Assembly: GCF_025143825.1 (NCBI RefSeq)
Contig: NZ_CP083560.1
Span: forward strand, 1,612,001-1,676,000
Direction of reading: 5' to 3'
Length of the DNA stretch: 64,000 nt
Source of the DNA: Sulfitobacter sp. S223
GTDB lineage: Bacteria; Pseudomonadota; Alphaproteobacteria; Rhodobacterales; Rhodobacteraceae
How positions within the stretch are numbered: the stretch's first letter is position 1; each line of letters opens with the position of its first letter. The translations under genes were made by a program, and so were the position numbers. Shown here piece after piece: positions 1-8,330 of this stretch. The notes under the pieces are model-generated. The model did not search any database. It was given only the letters and a program-made list of their open reading frames with translations, and was not told the DNA's origin.

Positions 1-1
1 T

Positions 2-214
2 GCACTGCTTGATGTGAATTTGGGTGATCAGACATCTCTTCCTATCGCGCAAGTTTTGGCTGACCGCAGTATCCCTTTTGTGCTTGCGACTGGTTATGGA
101 GACGCCGAGAGTATAACGGCGAGCTATCCTCCGGCGGTCATCGCTAAAAAACCTTTCACTGCCGAAAGTATTGTCAAAGCGATCAGTTCCGCTCTCTCAA
201 GTCCGGATAATTAG
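2..214 (+). CDS. Response regulator receiver domain, C-terminal part (cut by window edge)
   Basis: This is the last ~70 codons of a CheY-like receiver domain whose start lies left of the window. The reading frame opens with ALLDVNL, the beta-3 strand carrying the phospho-acceptor aspartate. It continues to FVLATGYGD, which holds the conserved threonine, and AKKPFT, which holds the conserved lysine with its cis-Pro/Phe. It stops right after the last helix, so no output domain follows. It is either a single-domain regulator or a receiver at the C-terminus of a hybrid histidine kinase. The partner cannot be seen. The receiver call is secure; the larger protein's identity is open. Confidence 0.8.
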   Translation, partial: ALLDVNLGDQTSLPIAQVLADRSIPFVLATGYGDAESITASYPPAVIAKKPFTAESIVKAISSALSSPDN

Positions 215-622
215 AGCCAGCGGCCGCTGACCACTGTTGATCACAGTCTTGCGAAAGCCGTGAGGTAGCAGCTTGTTCTTAATAGATCGCTGCCCATCAT
301 CTGGCTTTGAAAAGCGGTCATTGATTTCACTGCAGCGAAGGCGTTTTTGTCTCGCACGGCGGGCGTCCATGCAAAACACTGCGAGGGGCTGAAATCCGCC
401 CCAGAACGCGATTTGTTAAAGTCGCAGAAATCTTTGGTGTCTAAGTCGGCTGTGCAGAATCAAACCGACTTAGGGCACTGCGAAACCAATGACCGCTTTG
501 CTTTAACTGCGATTTCAGCCTGCGCGGATTGCCGGTGTTCGCTGCGGTTTTGATGAACGGCAGCTTTCGCACAATCTGAGCAGGGCTGTCTGCGTCGGAT
601 GTAAGGCCCTTGATGCAGATCA
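215..622. other. Gene-free stretch with a 13-bp inverted repeat
   Basis: About 400 bases without a convincing gene; short open frames on both strands have no recognisable protein features. The 13-mer AAAGCGGTCATTG at 311-323 recurs as its reverse complement at 487-499. The arms are about 160 bases apart, too far for a simple hairpin terminator. It may be decayed repeat sequence. No promoter or RNA gene was recognised. Confidence 0.4.
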
Positions 623-940
623 ATGCGCAGACACGTTTCAGCGCATATGCATTTTTCTATGCATGTCATGTTTAACGCACCGTCAGACCGCCGCCCGCTA
701 CTCGCCCTTGTGGGGAACGGGCAGGCACATCGCGTGCGTGAACTTATGGCGCACCTCGACGCGAGCCAGATCGGTATATCGAAGCACATGAAGGTGCTGC
801 GCAAGACGAGGCTGGTGCTGGATCGTCGGGATGCGCAATGGCGGCGCTATCGCTGCAATCCGAAAGCTGAACCTGAAATCGACGCGGTCATCGGTGCTGT
901 GCTGACATCTAAAAAGCAGTCTGAAAAGGAAGTCGCATGA
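623..940 (+). CDS. ArsR/SmtB-type winged-helix regulator (divergent)
   Basis: A 105-residue protein whose middle follows the ArsR winged-helix pattern: a degenerate FNAPSDRRPLLALV (usually F-ALSDPTRL-IL), the recognition helix region ISKHMKVLRKTRLV, and the wing ending DRRDAQWRRYRCNP. The usual CVC-type metal-binding pair near VRELM is absent; the only cysteine is in YRCNP, so metal sensing by the classical site is unlikely. Its end overlaps the next start in an ATGA arrangement, so it is cotranscribed with the permease and probably controls this operon. The start is uncertain: ATGs at 659 and 668 are alternatives and none has a clear ribosome site. Confidence 0.7.
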   Translation: MRRHVSAHMHFSMHVMFNAPSDRRPLLALVGNGQAHRVRELMAHLDASQIGISKHMKVLRKTRLVLDRRDAQWRRYRCNPKAEPEIDAVIGAVLTSKKQSEKEVA

Positions 941-1995
941 CCGCCAATTCACAAGAGCAGCATCTGCCGCACCAGTTGCCGGATTGGGTCTGGTATGCAG
1001 GCACGGCTGTCGTCGCCGTAATCTGGTGGGTGGTCTACAACCAGCTTATTCCGTTTTCGGAATGGATCACGTCACTGGTCCCGGTTGCGCGCCACAGCCA
1101 TACGGGCGAGGCCATCGCCTTCTTTGTTTACGACGTGCCCAAAGTTCTGTTGTTGCTGTCGGCGGTTGTCTTTGTCACGGGCGTCTTGCGCAGTTGGTTC
1201 AGCCCCGAAAAGACACGTGCGATCCTCGCTGGCAAACGAGAGATCGTAGGTTACCCGTTGGCAGCACTTCTGGGCGTTTTCACACCGTTCTGTTCCTGCT
1301 CGTCCGTACCGCTGTTTATCGGGTTTGTGTCGGCGGGCATTCCACTGGGGGTGACTTTTTCATTTCTCATCGCGGGGCCGATGGTGGGGCCGGTCGGTCT
1401 GGGGCTGCTTTATGGCCTCGTCGGTTGGCAGATCGCTACGCTTTACCTTGTCTTTGGCTTCGCCATCGCCACGGTTGCGGGCTTCGTTCTGGGCCGCATG
1501 GGGCTGGAGAGGTATCTACAGGACTGGGTGCGTGATTTAAACGCAGGGCCGGTGGGCGATCTACCTGAAGAAAAGCTTACTTTGGTCGACCGGATCAAAA
1601 TCGGGATTGAGCAAGTGCGTGAAATTGTCGGTAAAGTCTGGATATGGGTGTTGATCGGTATCGGCATCGGCGCTGCGATCCACGGTTATGTCCCCGAAGA
1701 GATGATGCTGCGGATCATGGGGGGTGAAGCCTGGTGGTCGGTACCTGCCGCCGTGGTTTTGGGCGTGCCTATGTACACCAATGCAGCGGGCGTCATTCCC
1801 ATTGTCGAAGCTCTGCTGGGCAAAGGTGCAGCCCTTGGCACGACACTGGCCTTCATGATGTCGGTCATTGCGCTTTCATTGCCTGAGATGATCATCCTGA
1901 AGCAAGTGCTAACCTACCGCCTGATTGCCATCTTCCTCGCCGTGGTTGCCGCGGGGATTCTCGCCACCGGCTTCCTGTTCAACATAATCATGTGA
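937..1995 (+). CDS. SO_0444/ArsP-type permease (DUF318 family)
   Basis: A 352-residue inner-membrane protein with about eight hydrophobic helices. It carries the family signature TPFCSCSSVPLFIGF at roughly residues 110-124, followed by GIPLGVTFSFLIAGPMVGP, and a second half-repeat with GVPMYTNAAGVIPI. Family members export organoarsenicals (ArsP) or are uncharacterised YraQ-like permeases; the Cys-x-Cys-Ser motif suggests thiol-linked metal(loid) handling. It sits between an ArsR-like regulator (4-base overlap) and a thioredoxin-like protein, a context common for this family. The substrate cannot be told from sequence: organoarsenicals, other metalloids or sulfur compounds are all possible. 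Confidence 0.85.
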   Translation: MTANSQEQHLPHQLPDWVWYAGTAVVAVIWWVVYNQLIPFSEWITSLVPVARHSHTGEAIAFFVYDVPKVLLLLSAVVFVTGVLRSWFSPEKTRAILAGKREIVGYPLAALLGVFTPFCSCSSVPLFIGFVSAGIPLGVTFSFLIAGPMVGPVGLGLLYGLVGWQIATLYLVFGFAIATVAGFVLGRMGLERYLQDWVRDLNAGPVGDLPEEKLTLVDRIKIGIEQVREIVGKVWIWVLIGIGIGAAIHGYVPEEMMLRIMGGEAWWSVPAAVVLGVPMYTNAAGVIPIVEALLGKGAALGTTLAFMMSVIALSLPEMIILKQVLTYRLIAIFLAVVAAGILATGFLFNIIM

Positions 1996-2036
1996 CAGCG
2001 CTCAGAGAGCATGCCGTCAATTCGAAGGAGATTTCC

Positions 2037-2273
2037 ATGAAAACTGTCAAGGTTTACGGCCCCGGATGCAAACGTTGTGACGCAATTGAAAAAATGGTCA
2101 GAGACGCAGCCGATAAACTGGGTGTTCAAGTTGACCTCGAAAAAGTCGCTGATGCGAAATCCATCGCACTGGCTGGCGTGATGTCGACGCCCGGCTTGGC
2201 GGTGGATGGCAAGCTTGTCCATACTGGCGGTCTACCGGAAGCGGCCAAGCTGGAAGGGTGGCTCAAAGCATGA
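2037..2273 (+). CDS. Small thioredoxin-fold redox protein (redox-active disulfide protein 2 type)
   Basis: A 78-residue thioredoxin-fold protein beginning MKTVKVYGPGCKRCDAIEK. The CKRC redox motif is in the thioredoxin position, and STPGLAVDGK supplies the cis-proline region. The start at 2037 is chosen because GAAGGAG lies 8 bases upstream; an upstream in-frame ATG overlapping the permease has no such site. Such mini-thioredoxins usually accompany SO_0444-type permeases and may reduce or carry the permease substrate or its CxC motif. Its stop overlaps the next start (ATGA). The family call is firm; the partner role is inferred from context. Confidence 0.85.
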   Translation: MKTVKVYGPGCKRCDAIEKMVRDAADKLGVQVDLEKVADAKSIALAGVMSTPGLAVDGKLVHTGGLPEAAKLEGWLKA

Positions 2274-3181
2274 TCCGCTTTATCTTCACCGCTGCTGCCT
2301 TTGCCGTTCCCGCGTTTGCACATGCACAGGCGCTTGAGGTCCAGCCTGTGACCAATAATGTTTGGGCCATCGTGGGAGAGAAAGAGCAGCGCAACCCTGA
2401 GAACCTCGCCAACAATGCAACCTTTGGTCTTGTCTTGACGTCGCAGGGCGCTGTTCTGATTGATCCGGGCGGGTCGTGGAAAGGCGCAGAAGCCCTTCAG
2501 GCGGCGATCAGAACAGTAACTGACCAGCCTGTGATCTATGTCATCAACTCCGGTGGGCAGGATCACCGCTGGCTCGGGAACAGCTATTGGCAAGCGCAAG
2601 GTGCCACGGTGATCGCCTCTGAAGCCGCAGTTGATGATCAGCGCACCCGAGGCTCGCTTCAGTTGACGGCTCTGAGTAGTCTGCTTGGCGACGCGCTTGA
2701 AGGCACCGAACCGTCCTATGCCGATGTCACCTTTGCCGACGAATACATCCTTGAATTCGGCGATCTGACAATCGAAATCAAGCATCCTGGCCCAGCACAC
2801 ACGCCAGGCGACAGCTTTGTCTGGGTGCCGTCATACGACACGGTGTTCACGGGTGATATCGTTTATGTCGAACGCATCCTCGGGATTGGTGATCAAAGTT
2901 CCATCGCACATTGGCCCGCAGCATTCGAGGCGATTGAATCGACCGGTGCAGCAAATGTGGTTCCAGGCCATGGCCAAGCGACAACGATGCAGCAGGCACG
3001 GGCCGATACCTATGACTACTTGATGAACCTCCGGAGCAAGATTGGAACACTGATCGATACGGACAGGGACATCATGGATGCGCCAAAAGTTGACCAGTCG
3101 GCATTCGGGTATCTTGAACAATTCGAGGCCCTTGCCGGCCGAAACGCCCAGACCGCTTACCAACAGATGGAGTGGGAATAG
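2270..3181 (+). CDS. Secreted metallo-beta-lactamase-fold protein with altered HxHxDH motif
   Basis: A 303-residue MBL-fold protein with a signal peptide (MIRFIFTAAAFAVPAFAHA) predicting periplasmic location. The fold is recognisable from LIDPGG, GPAHTPGDSFVW (metal His), FTGDIVY (bridging Asp) and VPGHGQ (last His). The usual HxHxDH motif reads SGGQDH, so both histidines of the first zinc site are missing while the Asp-His pair remains. It may bind one metal or use a different mechanism. The start at 2270 overlaps the thioredoxin stop; the 12-base-earlier ATG would spoil the signal peptide. It is the last gene of the regulator-permease-thioredoxin operon. The substrate is unknown. Confidence 0.8.
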   Translation: MIRFIFTAAAFAVPAFAHAQALEVQPVTNNVWAIVGEKEQRNPENLANNATFGLVLTSQGAVLIDPGGSWKGAEALQAAIRTVTDQPVIYVINSGGQDHRWLGNSYWQAQGATVIASEAAVDDQRTRGSLQLTALSSLLGDALEGTEPSYADVTFADEYILEFGDLTIEIKHPGPAHTPGDSFVWVPSYDTVFTGDIVYVERILGIGDQSSIAHWPAAFEAIESTGAANVVPGHGQATTMQQARADTYDYLMNLRSKIGTLIDTDRDIMDAPKVDQSAFGYLEQFEALAGRNAQTAYQQMEWE

Positions 3182-4077
3182 CGTAGATGCCACTGATCTA
3201 TTGATTTCTAAAACCACAGTCTTTCTATAGGTCAAATGTTATTCGGAAAGCGCAAACAGCAACCGCGGTCGCCGAACGTGTAGTCGGGGATGTATGATGT
3301 GAGGACAGGATGCGGTCATTCGTAGCTTGCCTAATGAATGGCTGTTCCGGACCGCTAGGGGCAGTTTCTACAAAGGTCGGCAAGCAGACCCTTTCTGCAT
3401 GCGCTTGCCAACAGCGGCACGACGCGGATGACGGACGGCGGCAAAAGTTACCCCGGTATTGGAATGACGATGGCATCCCATCAAAGCGTCATCCATAGCA
3501 ATGACGAATATGCGAACCCCGAGACTGGTGCCCATGTCACCATGGCCGAAGCCGTGTTCTGCCAGATTCAACGAGCGTTGGTCGGCGTATATCACAATCT
3601 CGGTCGGCAGCACCTTCAGCGATACCTAAATGAAACGTATGGCGATGGAACCATCGGGAATCCGTCAAAGAGATCGTGACCCAATGGACTACCAAGTCAG
3701 GAAAGCTTCGAGAGAAATCAATGGCGATATGACAACCGATTCCGGTCGTTGAGCAGATCCGGCTCCTGCTTCAAAGGGCCGTCGGAAAGGATATGCAATG
3801 TTCGAAGGAATAAGGACTAAATTGGCCGTTAGTGTTTGGTCGATTTTCGATCCAGATATCGTAGAATGGCTTCACGGCAGACGGTGAATTCTGTTCAACA
3901 CCCGCCGAACCGTTATCAATTCGACCATGACTTCATCCCCCCATTTGACCATATCCATCGTACGTTCTGCGATGATCTTTTTCGAAACAAGTAAGCTTTT
4001 CCTTGACGCTTAAGCTGCATTAGTCCGACCATAGGACACGCATAAGGCGAAAATCGAGAATGAAATGGGAGGATACT
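3182..4077. other. Long gene-poor gap containing a transposase remnant
   Basis: Nearly 900 bases with no intact gene. The middle (about 3428-3679) retains a recognisable IS1595-type transposase fragment, listed separately. The flanks before 3428 and after 3680 show only short broken frames. The last ~100 bases carry the leader of the sugar dehydrogenase gene. No terminator hairpin was recognised after the MBL gene. Confidence 0.5.
3428..3679 (+). pseudogene. IS1595/ISXO2-type transposase remnant
   Basis: An 83-codon fragment matching the catalytic half of ISXO2-like (IS1595 family) transposases. TDGGKSYPGIG corresponds to the TDE-SY block, HQSVIHSNDEYANP to the H-x-VNHS-x-EY block, and the tail ALVGVYHNLGRQHLQRYLNE to the highly conserved region near the C-terminus. 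The expected EF-x-FRYN-R ending is missing and the frame runs into unrelated sequence. The upstream half, including the zinc ribbon, is not found. No terminal inverted repeats were seen. It is a dead remnant of an old insertion. Confidence 0.7.
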
Positions 4078-5391
4078 ATGAATATGCAGATCTTACCTGC
4101 TGTCGTGGCACTAAGCGTGATGACTACGGCATCCGCCGGGTGGTCAGACGGACATCAAGGCGCGATGGACGTACCTAAAATCACTGCAACGCAAGTCTTG
4201 GACGGCCTGGACGCCCCTTGGGACATGGCCTTTTTGCCGGACGGCACAATGTTTTTCACGGAAAAATGCGATGGTCTTTCTGTAAGAATGCCGGACGGCG
4301 CCGTGAATGCGCTGTATGGAATGAAGGAGACAGAGGGCTTCGCGGATGCCGGGAGTGACCTGTTCTGCGAAGGACAAGCCGGGATGCTTGGCGTCGTACC
4401 AGATAGCGATTTCGAGAATAACCGCACCCTATATGTCTACTCGACCTCATCCAAATATCACGGCGATGGCTGCAAGACCAATTTCGAAAGGTGCGACGGC
4501 AACATCGTCATGAAGTTCAAGGTCAGCGATGACCTTAAGAGCGTGTCTGACAGAACTGATATTGTTAAAGATATTCAATATAAGCCGTTCGATTCCGATC
4601 AGCCTTTTGGTGGACCAGGGGCCCACAACGGCGGCAGAATCCGCATCGGGCCTGACGGCTATCTCTGGGTAACCGGGGGCGATCGTCACAGAGGTATTTG
4701 TCCACAAGATGGATCACTTCTTTGTGGCAAAGTCCTGCGGATCGATGGGGACGGAAATGCTCACTCAGACAACAATCCCCCCGAAGGTTTTGACAAGCGA
4801 ATCTACACTTATGGGCACAGAAACGTTCAAGGTATCGATTTCCGCCCAAGCGACGGCAGGGCTTTCACCGCAGAACATGGTCCATGGCATAACGACGAAA
4901 TCACTGCACTGGTAAACGGTGGTAATGCCGGATGGGACCCAGCACAGAACACAGGTGGCCGAGGTGAGTGTCCGGATCAATACTGTGGCTACGAGCCGAA
5001 CCAGCAGGAAGCAGTAGACCCGGCGATTCGTGCGGCCTACACGCCGATGAGTGACACGCGATTCGAAGACCTGATGCCAGCGTCATGGAACAACAATGGG
5101 TTTTCTCAAGGCACCGGTTCTGCCGCCTTCCTCAAAGGTGAGAATTGGGGCATCTACGAAGGCCGCCTGGCCGTCGGCATCATGGGTATCTCGTTCGGTG
5201 ACACACCAGAAGGTTCGAGAATTGACCTGATCAGCCTTACGCCTGACGGCTTGGGTATCAACGGCATCACGCGGATGCCTCTCGGATTTTCCGACAGATT
5301 CCGTGGACTTGTCATGGGACCGGATAACGCCCTTTACGTTGCTACGGATTCGGGCACCATCTACAAAGTAACAGCAGAAAGCATGAAGTAG
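4078..5391 (+). CDS. Periplasmic PQQ-type glucose/sorbosone dehydrogenase family protein
   Basis: A 437-residue soluble aldose/sorbosone dehydrogenase-like beta-propeller with a signal peptide (MNMQILPAVVALSVMTTASA). Family marks are LDAPWDMAFLPDG near the N-terminus, PGAHNGGRIRIGPDGYLWVTGG carrying the catalytic-type His, YGHRNVQGIDF, EHGPWHNDEI and a terminal propeller blade GPDNALYVATDSGTIYKV. Eight or more cysteines suggest disulfides, consistent with export. The start at 4078 follows GGGAGG by 7 bases; an earlier in-frame ATG at 4060 lacks a site. Members oxidise sugars with PQQ in the periplasm, but no PQQ synthesis genes are in the window and the substrate is unknown. Confidence 0.85.
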   Translation: MNMQILPAVVALSVMTTASAGWSDGHQGAMDVPKITATQVLDGLDAPWDMAFLPDGTMFFTEKCDGLSVRMPDGAVNALYGMKETEGFADAGSDLFCEGQAGMLGVVPDSDFENNRTLYVYSTSSKYHGDGCKTNFERCDGNIVMKFKVSDDLKSVSDRTDIVKDIQYKPFDSDQPFGGPGAHNGGRIRIGPDGYLWVTGGDRHRGICPQDGSLLCGKVLRIDGDGNAHSDNNPPEGFDKRIYTYGHRNVQGIDFRPSDGRAFTAEHGPWHNDEITALVNGGNAGWDPAQNTGGRGECPDQYCGYEPNQQEAVDPAIRAAYTPMSDTRFEDLMPASWNNNGFSQGTGSAAFLKGENWGIYEGRLAVGIMGISFGDTPEGSRIDLISLTPDGLGINGITRMPLGFSDRFRGLVMGPDNALYVATDSGTIYKVTAESMK

Positions 5392-5399
5392 GCTTTCAG

Positions 5400-5435
5400 A
5401 AAAAAAACACCCGCGCTACGAAAGTGGCGCGGGTG
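5400..5435 (-). terminator. Intrinsic terminator of the small secreted protein gene (possibly bidirectional)
   Basis: A perfect 9-bp stem, CACCCGCGC (5408-5416) pairing with GCGCGGGTG (5427-5435), adjoins an A-run at 5400-5407. On the minus strand this reads as stem then T-run, so it terminates the leftward gene ending at 5484. The hairpin could also slow rightward transcription from the dehydrogenase gene ending at 5391. Confidence 0.8.
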
Positions 5436-5483
5436 ACTTGTTGAATTAAACTTACGAAACGACACCGTGATATGGTGCTTAAA

Positions 5484-5873
5484 TCAATCGCCCGCAATCA
5501 AGATGTCGGGGACCTCATAGCGCTGACCGTCAACACGGATAATATGGGTTCCGTCTTTCAGGCTCCAATCCGTATCAGTGCCGACACCGGACATCGTCAC
5601 GCTTGCCTTCAGAAACCTACCATCCATGAAGAAGAGCCCCCTTTTGAAACCATTCGCGAAGACTACTGTCACCGTGGTTTGTCCATTCTCATCCCGTTTG
5701 ATGCGGTAGCTGCATTTGCCAAGCGGCGCTCCACGTTCCTGAGCACAGGAAATCGATGTCGGCGTGTTGTTATCAACCGAAGAGCTCGGTGAAATGACTT
5801 GTTGATCTGCGGACGCCTCCGCTGCCCCAAGGGAAAGGGCAGCACATATCCCAACCAAGATCGGCGTATTCAT
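5484..5873 (-). CDS. Small secreted protein of unknown function
   Basis: A 129-residue protein with a clear signal peptide (MNTPILVGICAALSLGAAEASA) and a mature part containing one cysteine pair (SISCAQERGAPLGKCSYRIKR) followed by beta-rich sequence such as TVTVVFANGFKRGLFF. A strong ribosome site, GAGGAGGA, lies about 8 bases before ATG, which fixes the start. It is transcribed towards the sugar dehydrogenase gene and shares the hairpin between them. No family was recognised with confidence. The predicted location is periplasmic, with one disulfide likely. Confidence 0.75.
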   Translation of the reverse strand: MNTPILVGICAALSLGAAEASADQQVISPSSSVDNNTPTSISCAQERGAPLGKCSYRIKRDENGQTTVTVVFANGFKRGLFFMDGRFLKASVTMSGVGTDTDWSLKDGTHIIRVDGQRYEVPDILIAGD

Positions 5874-6341
5874 TTCAACGTCCTCCTCGCAGCCAAATGT
5901 TGAATTTCAGCTCAACTGCAGCCTAAGGACGACTCTGTTTCCGGTCAAAGGTACAATCGAAAACTATGAAATCGACGCCAACAGCCGAATGCGCATCCTC
6001 AGAACCGGTCAACATTCATACCTTTTTAGCAAAACCGGAAACGACCGTCGTTGAAAGCACTCAACTTGCCAAAACAGCCATTTGCGCACCTACAGCGAAA
6101 TGCTGCGGTGAGGCTTGCCTAACGGGGCAATCGCTGCGGCAGGGCAATCATCTACTAGCTGCATGACTGCATCGCGGACAAAGCTGCTGTTCGGCATAGT
6201 GGGCAATACGGCCCTGCGCGCCGCACGACTTTAGCCAGCGCGATATCGCGATCTGACAAAGGTCAATGGACGCGGGGCTGCTTTGTGTAGTTTCCAATTA
6301 ACGAATTTTTCGACGTCGGAATCTTAGAAAGAGCATCGCCA
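5874..6341. other. Gene-free stretch
   Basis: About 470 bases between two divergent genes. A 66-codon frame at 5966-6166 has no ribosome site and no recognisable features. The right end contains an AT-rich segment before 6342, probably the leader of the PaaK-like gene. No clear promoter, hairpin or RNA was recognised. Confidence 0.4.
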
Positions 6342-7739
6342 ATGGATATGCGTTTCAGCCTTCGTAATGCATTGTGCTATTTGGTTGGTGGGCTCTGGAC
6401 AGACTGGGGCGGACGGAAGCGCATTGAAGCTAATCAACTCCGCAATCTACGGCGGCTCGTGGAAAAGGCACGGTGCGATTCCCCCCTGTTTCGCAGGCTC
6501 TACGCGGATTTGCCACCATCAGGCGAGATCGAACTGCGCGACTTGCCGGTGACTCACAAGCCCGATCTGATGCGGGAATTCGACGACTGGCTGACAATCC
6601 GTAGTCTTCCCCTCGAAAGAGCCCGTAAACATCTCCAGGACATCAGCAAGGTCGGTGTGCCTCTCGAAGGTGTTGCCGTTTTTCAGACCTCCGGGACGTC
6701 TGGTGAACCCGCGGTCATCGTCCTGTCCTCATCTTTCGTGGAATATGCCTATGGCATCATGATGGCGCGCTTCGAACGGTACCATTGGAAGCTCATTCGG
6801 GATGTCCGCAAGCTCGGCGTGAGGGTGACGATCACTGGTGGGAACGGTCATTTCGCCGGAAACGGATTCAACAAATTGGTGCAAAGGCTCTATCCGGCTC
6901 TGGCGAGGGGGTTGGGTTTGACCTTCATCGAGGCAGAACAGCCAGTTCATCGGCTTGTTGAAAAACTCAATGCGATGTCGAACGTTGCCTGGATCGTGAC
7001 CTATCCCAGCATGCTGGCTATCCTCGTCAGAGAAAAGGAGGCAGGGCGGCTGCAAATCGAGCCTGCGCTTTTCACCTGTGGGGGAGAGACGCTCACGGAT
7101 GATCTGCGCGCGCGTGTCGGGCGGGCTTTTCCTTCGCTGAAATACGGCATCTCCGACCCTTACGGATCCACAGAGTGTCTGGCGCTATCATTCGAATGCA
7201 GCCACAGACGCAAGCATCTGAATGAAGACTGGGTGATCCTTGAAGCGGTCGATGAGGCGATGCAGCCGGTGCCAGATGGCAGCTTGTCCGATACTGTGCT
7301 GCTGACGGTGTTGGCCAACGAGGTTCAACCCTTTATCCGATACGATCTGGGTGACTGTGTTCGTTTCTACGAGGATTCCTGCCCCTGTGGGTCGCCGTTC
7401 CGCAGTTTTCAAGTCGAGGGGCGTCAGGCGACGCTCGTTCGTGTGGGGGAGGTGGTACTGTCACCGCTCGTCTTCAATCTCGAGCACGACCATGCCCAGC
7501 GGATTCAGCTGGTCCAGACCGGCGAAAGGGAATTCGAAGTGCGAATACAACTGTCCGACGAGGCGTCGGCAGGGTCCGTATTTCAAGAAGTTACCGAGGC
7601 GGTGAAACAGGTGTTTCGCAATAACGGTCTGGAGAACGTTGCGGTCAGAGAAAGCCACGCTTTGCCCGAATTCACCGCCAGCGGGAAGTTCCATGAAGTT
7701 GTGCCTTTGCAAAGTGCCGCTTCACAAGAAGTGACCTGA
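6342..7739 (+). CDS. PaaK-like AMP-forming ligase (phenylacetate-CoA ligase family)
   Basis: A 465-residue adenylate-forming enzyme of the phenylacetate-CoA ligase superfamily. The phosphate-binding loop TSGTSGEP is at about residues 116-123, the ATP-binding motif YGSTE follows at about 272-276, and RYDLGDCVRF carries the ribose-binding Asp. A CPCGSPF segment follows, as in many PaaK relatives, then the C-terminal lid domain. It would activate a carboxylic acid with ATP for transfer to CoA or another acceptor. No phenylacetate-degradation genes surround it. It stands alone between long non-coding stretches, so its substrate is unknown and recent acquisition is possible. Confidence 0.75.
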   Translation: MDMRFSLRNALCYLVGGLWTDWGGRKRIEANQLRNLRRLVEKARCDSPLFRRLYADLPPSGEIELRDLPVTHKPDLMREFDDWLTIRSLPLERARKHLQDISKVGVPLEGVAVFQTSGTSGEPAVIVLSSSFVEYAYGIMMARFERYHWKLIRDVRKLGVRVTITGGNGHFAGNGFNKLVQRLYPALARGLGLTFIEAEQPVHRLVEKLNAMSNVAWIVTYPSMLAILVREKEAGRLQIEPALFTCGGETLTDDLRARVGRAFPSLKYGISDPYGSTECLALSFECSHRRKHLNEDWVILEAVDEAMQPVPDGSLSDTVLLTVLANEVQPFIRYDLGDCVRFYEDSCPCGSPFRSFQVEGRQATLVRVGEVVLSPLVFNLEHDHAQRIQLVQTGEREFEVRIQLSDEASAGSVFQEVTEAVKQVFRNNGLENVAVRESHALPEFTASGKFHEVVPLQSAASQEVT

Positions 7740-8330
7740 TCTGGCGTTCGATAACAGTAGGTTTGTAACCCACGCCTCCGTGCTCCATGGGGCTGTTTAC
7801 TTCTCCGAAGCCGAGCTTTGTGTAAATCCCAGCGTCCGGCACTTTGGTCTCCAAGCAGAACCCGGAGCATTTCATGATGGGGGTATCTGTCAACGTCGGG
7901 TTTAACTCACCTGCCATTCGCGCGCGTGCCCCTGTTTGAAACAAGGGAGGCATCGTTGGTCAGAAACGATCGCTGACGCCCAAATACATCCGCGCGATTA
8001 AGGGTCGGGCTTGAGTTTGCCGAGAACCACCGGGACCTTGGCTATTTTGGAGGCCAACGAAACCTAAGCGCTTGGGCTTATCAACGCGAGCCGCTCAAAG
8101 CTGTCCTTGGTCCTCCCATCTGATCCGCCGCGCAGCTTCTTCAATGCAGTCATTCGGAATGACTTTCAGCGATGTAGTTCGAGGCCGCTGCAACCGTGGG
8201 AATGATGGTGTCGGGTAAATCTTGCGAAGCCGCGTCATTCTCGCACTGCCTCAGAGCAGATTATTCTATTGGTTCTGAAAAGTGTTTGGTGCCAGAATGC
8301 GTTGGACTACCATTTAAAGAGAGAAAACCA
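7740..8330. other. Gene-poor gap with possible decayed coding sequence
   Basis: About 590 bases without an intact gene. On the minus strand near 7780-7900 a short frame contains IYTKLGFGEV, which resembles the end of a GNAT acetyltransferase (usually LYxKLGF) but without the rest of the domain, so it may be a relic. The last ~130 bases precede lrgA and probably hold its promoter, which was not resolved. Confidence 0.4.

Noticed and set aside
5966..6166. 66-codon frame with several cysteines
   Set aside because: No ribosome site, no signal peptide, no known motif; left as non-coding.
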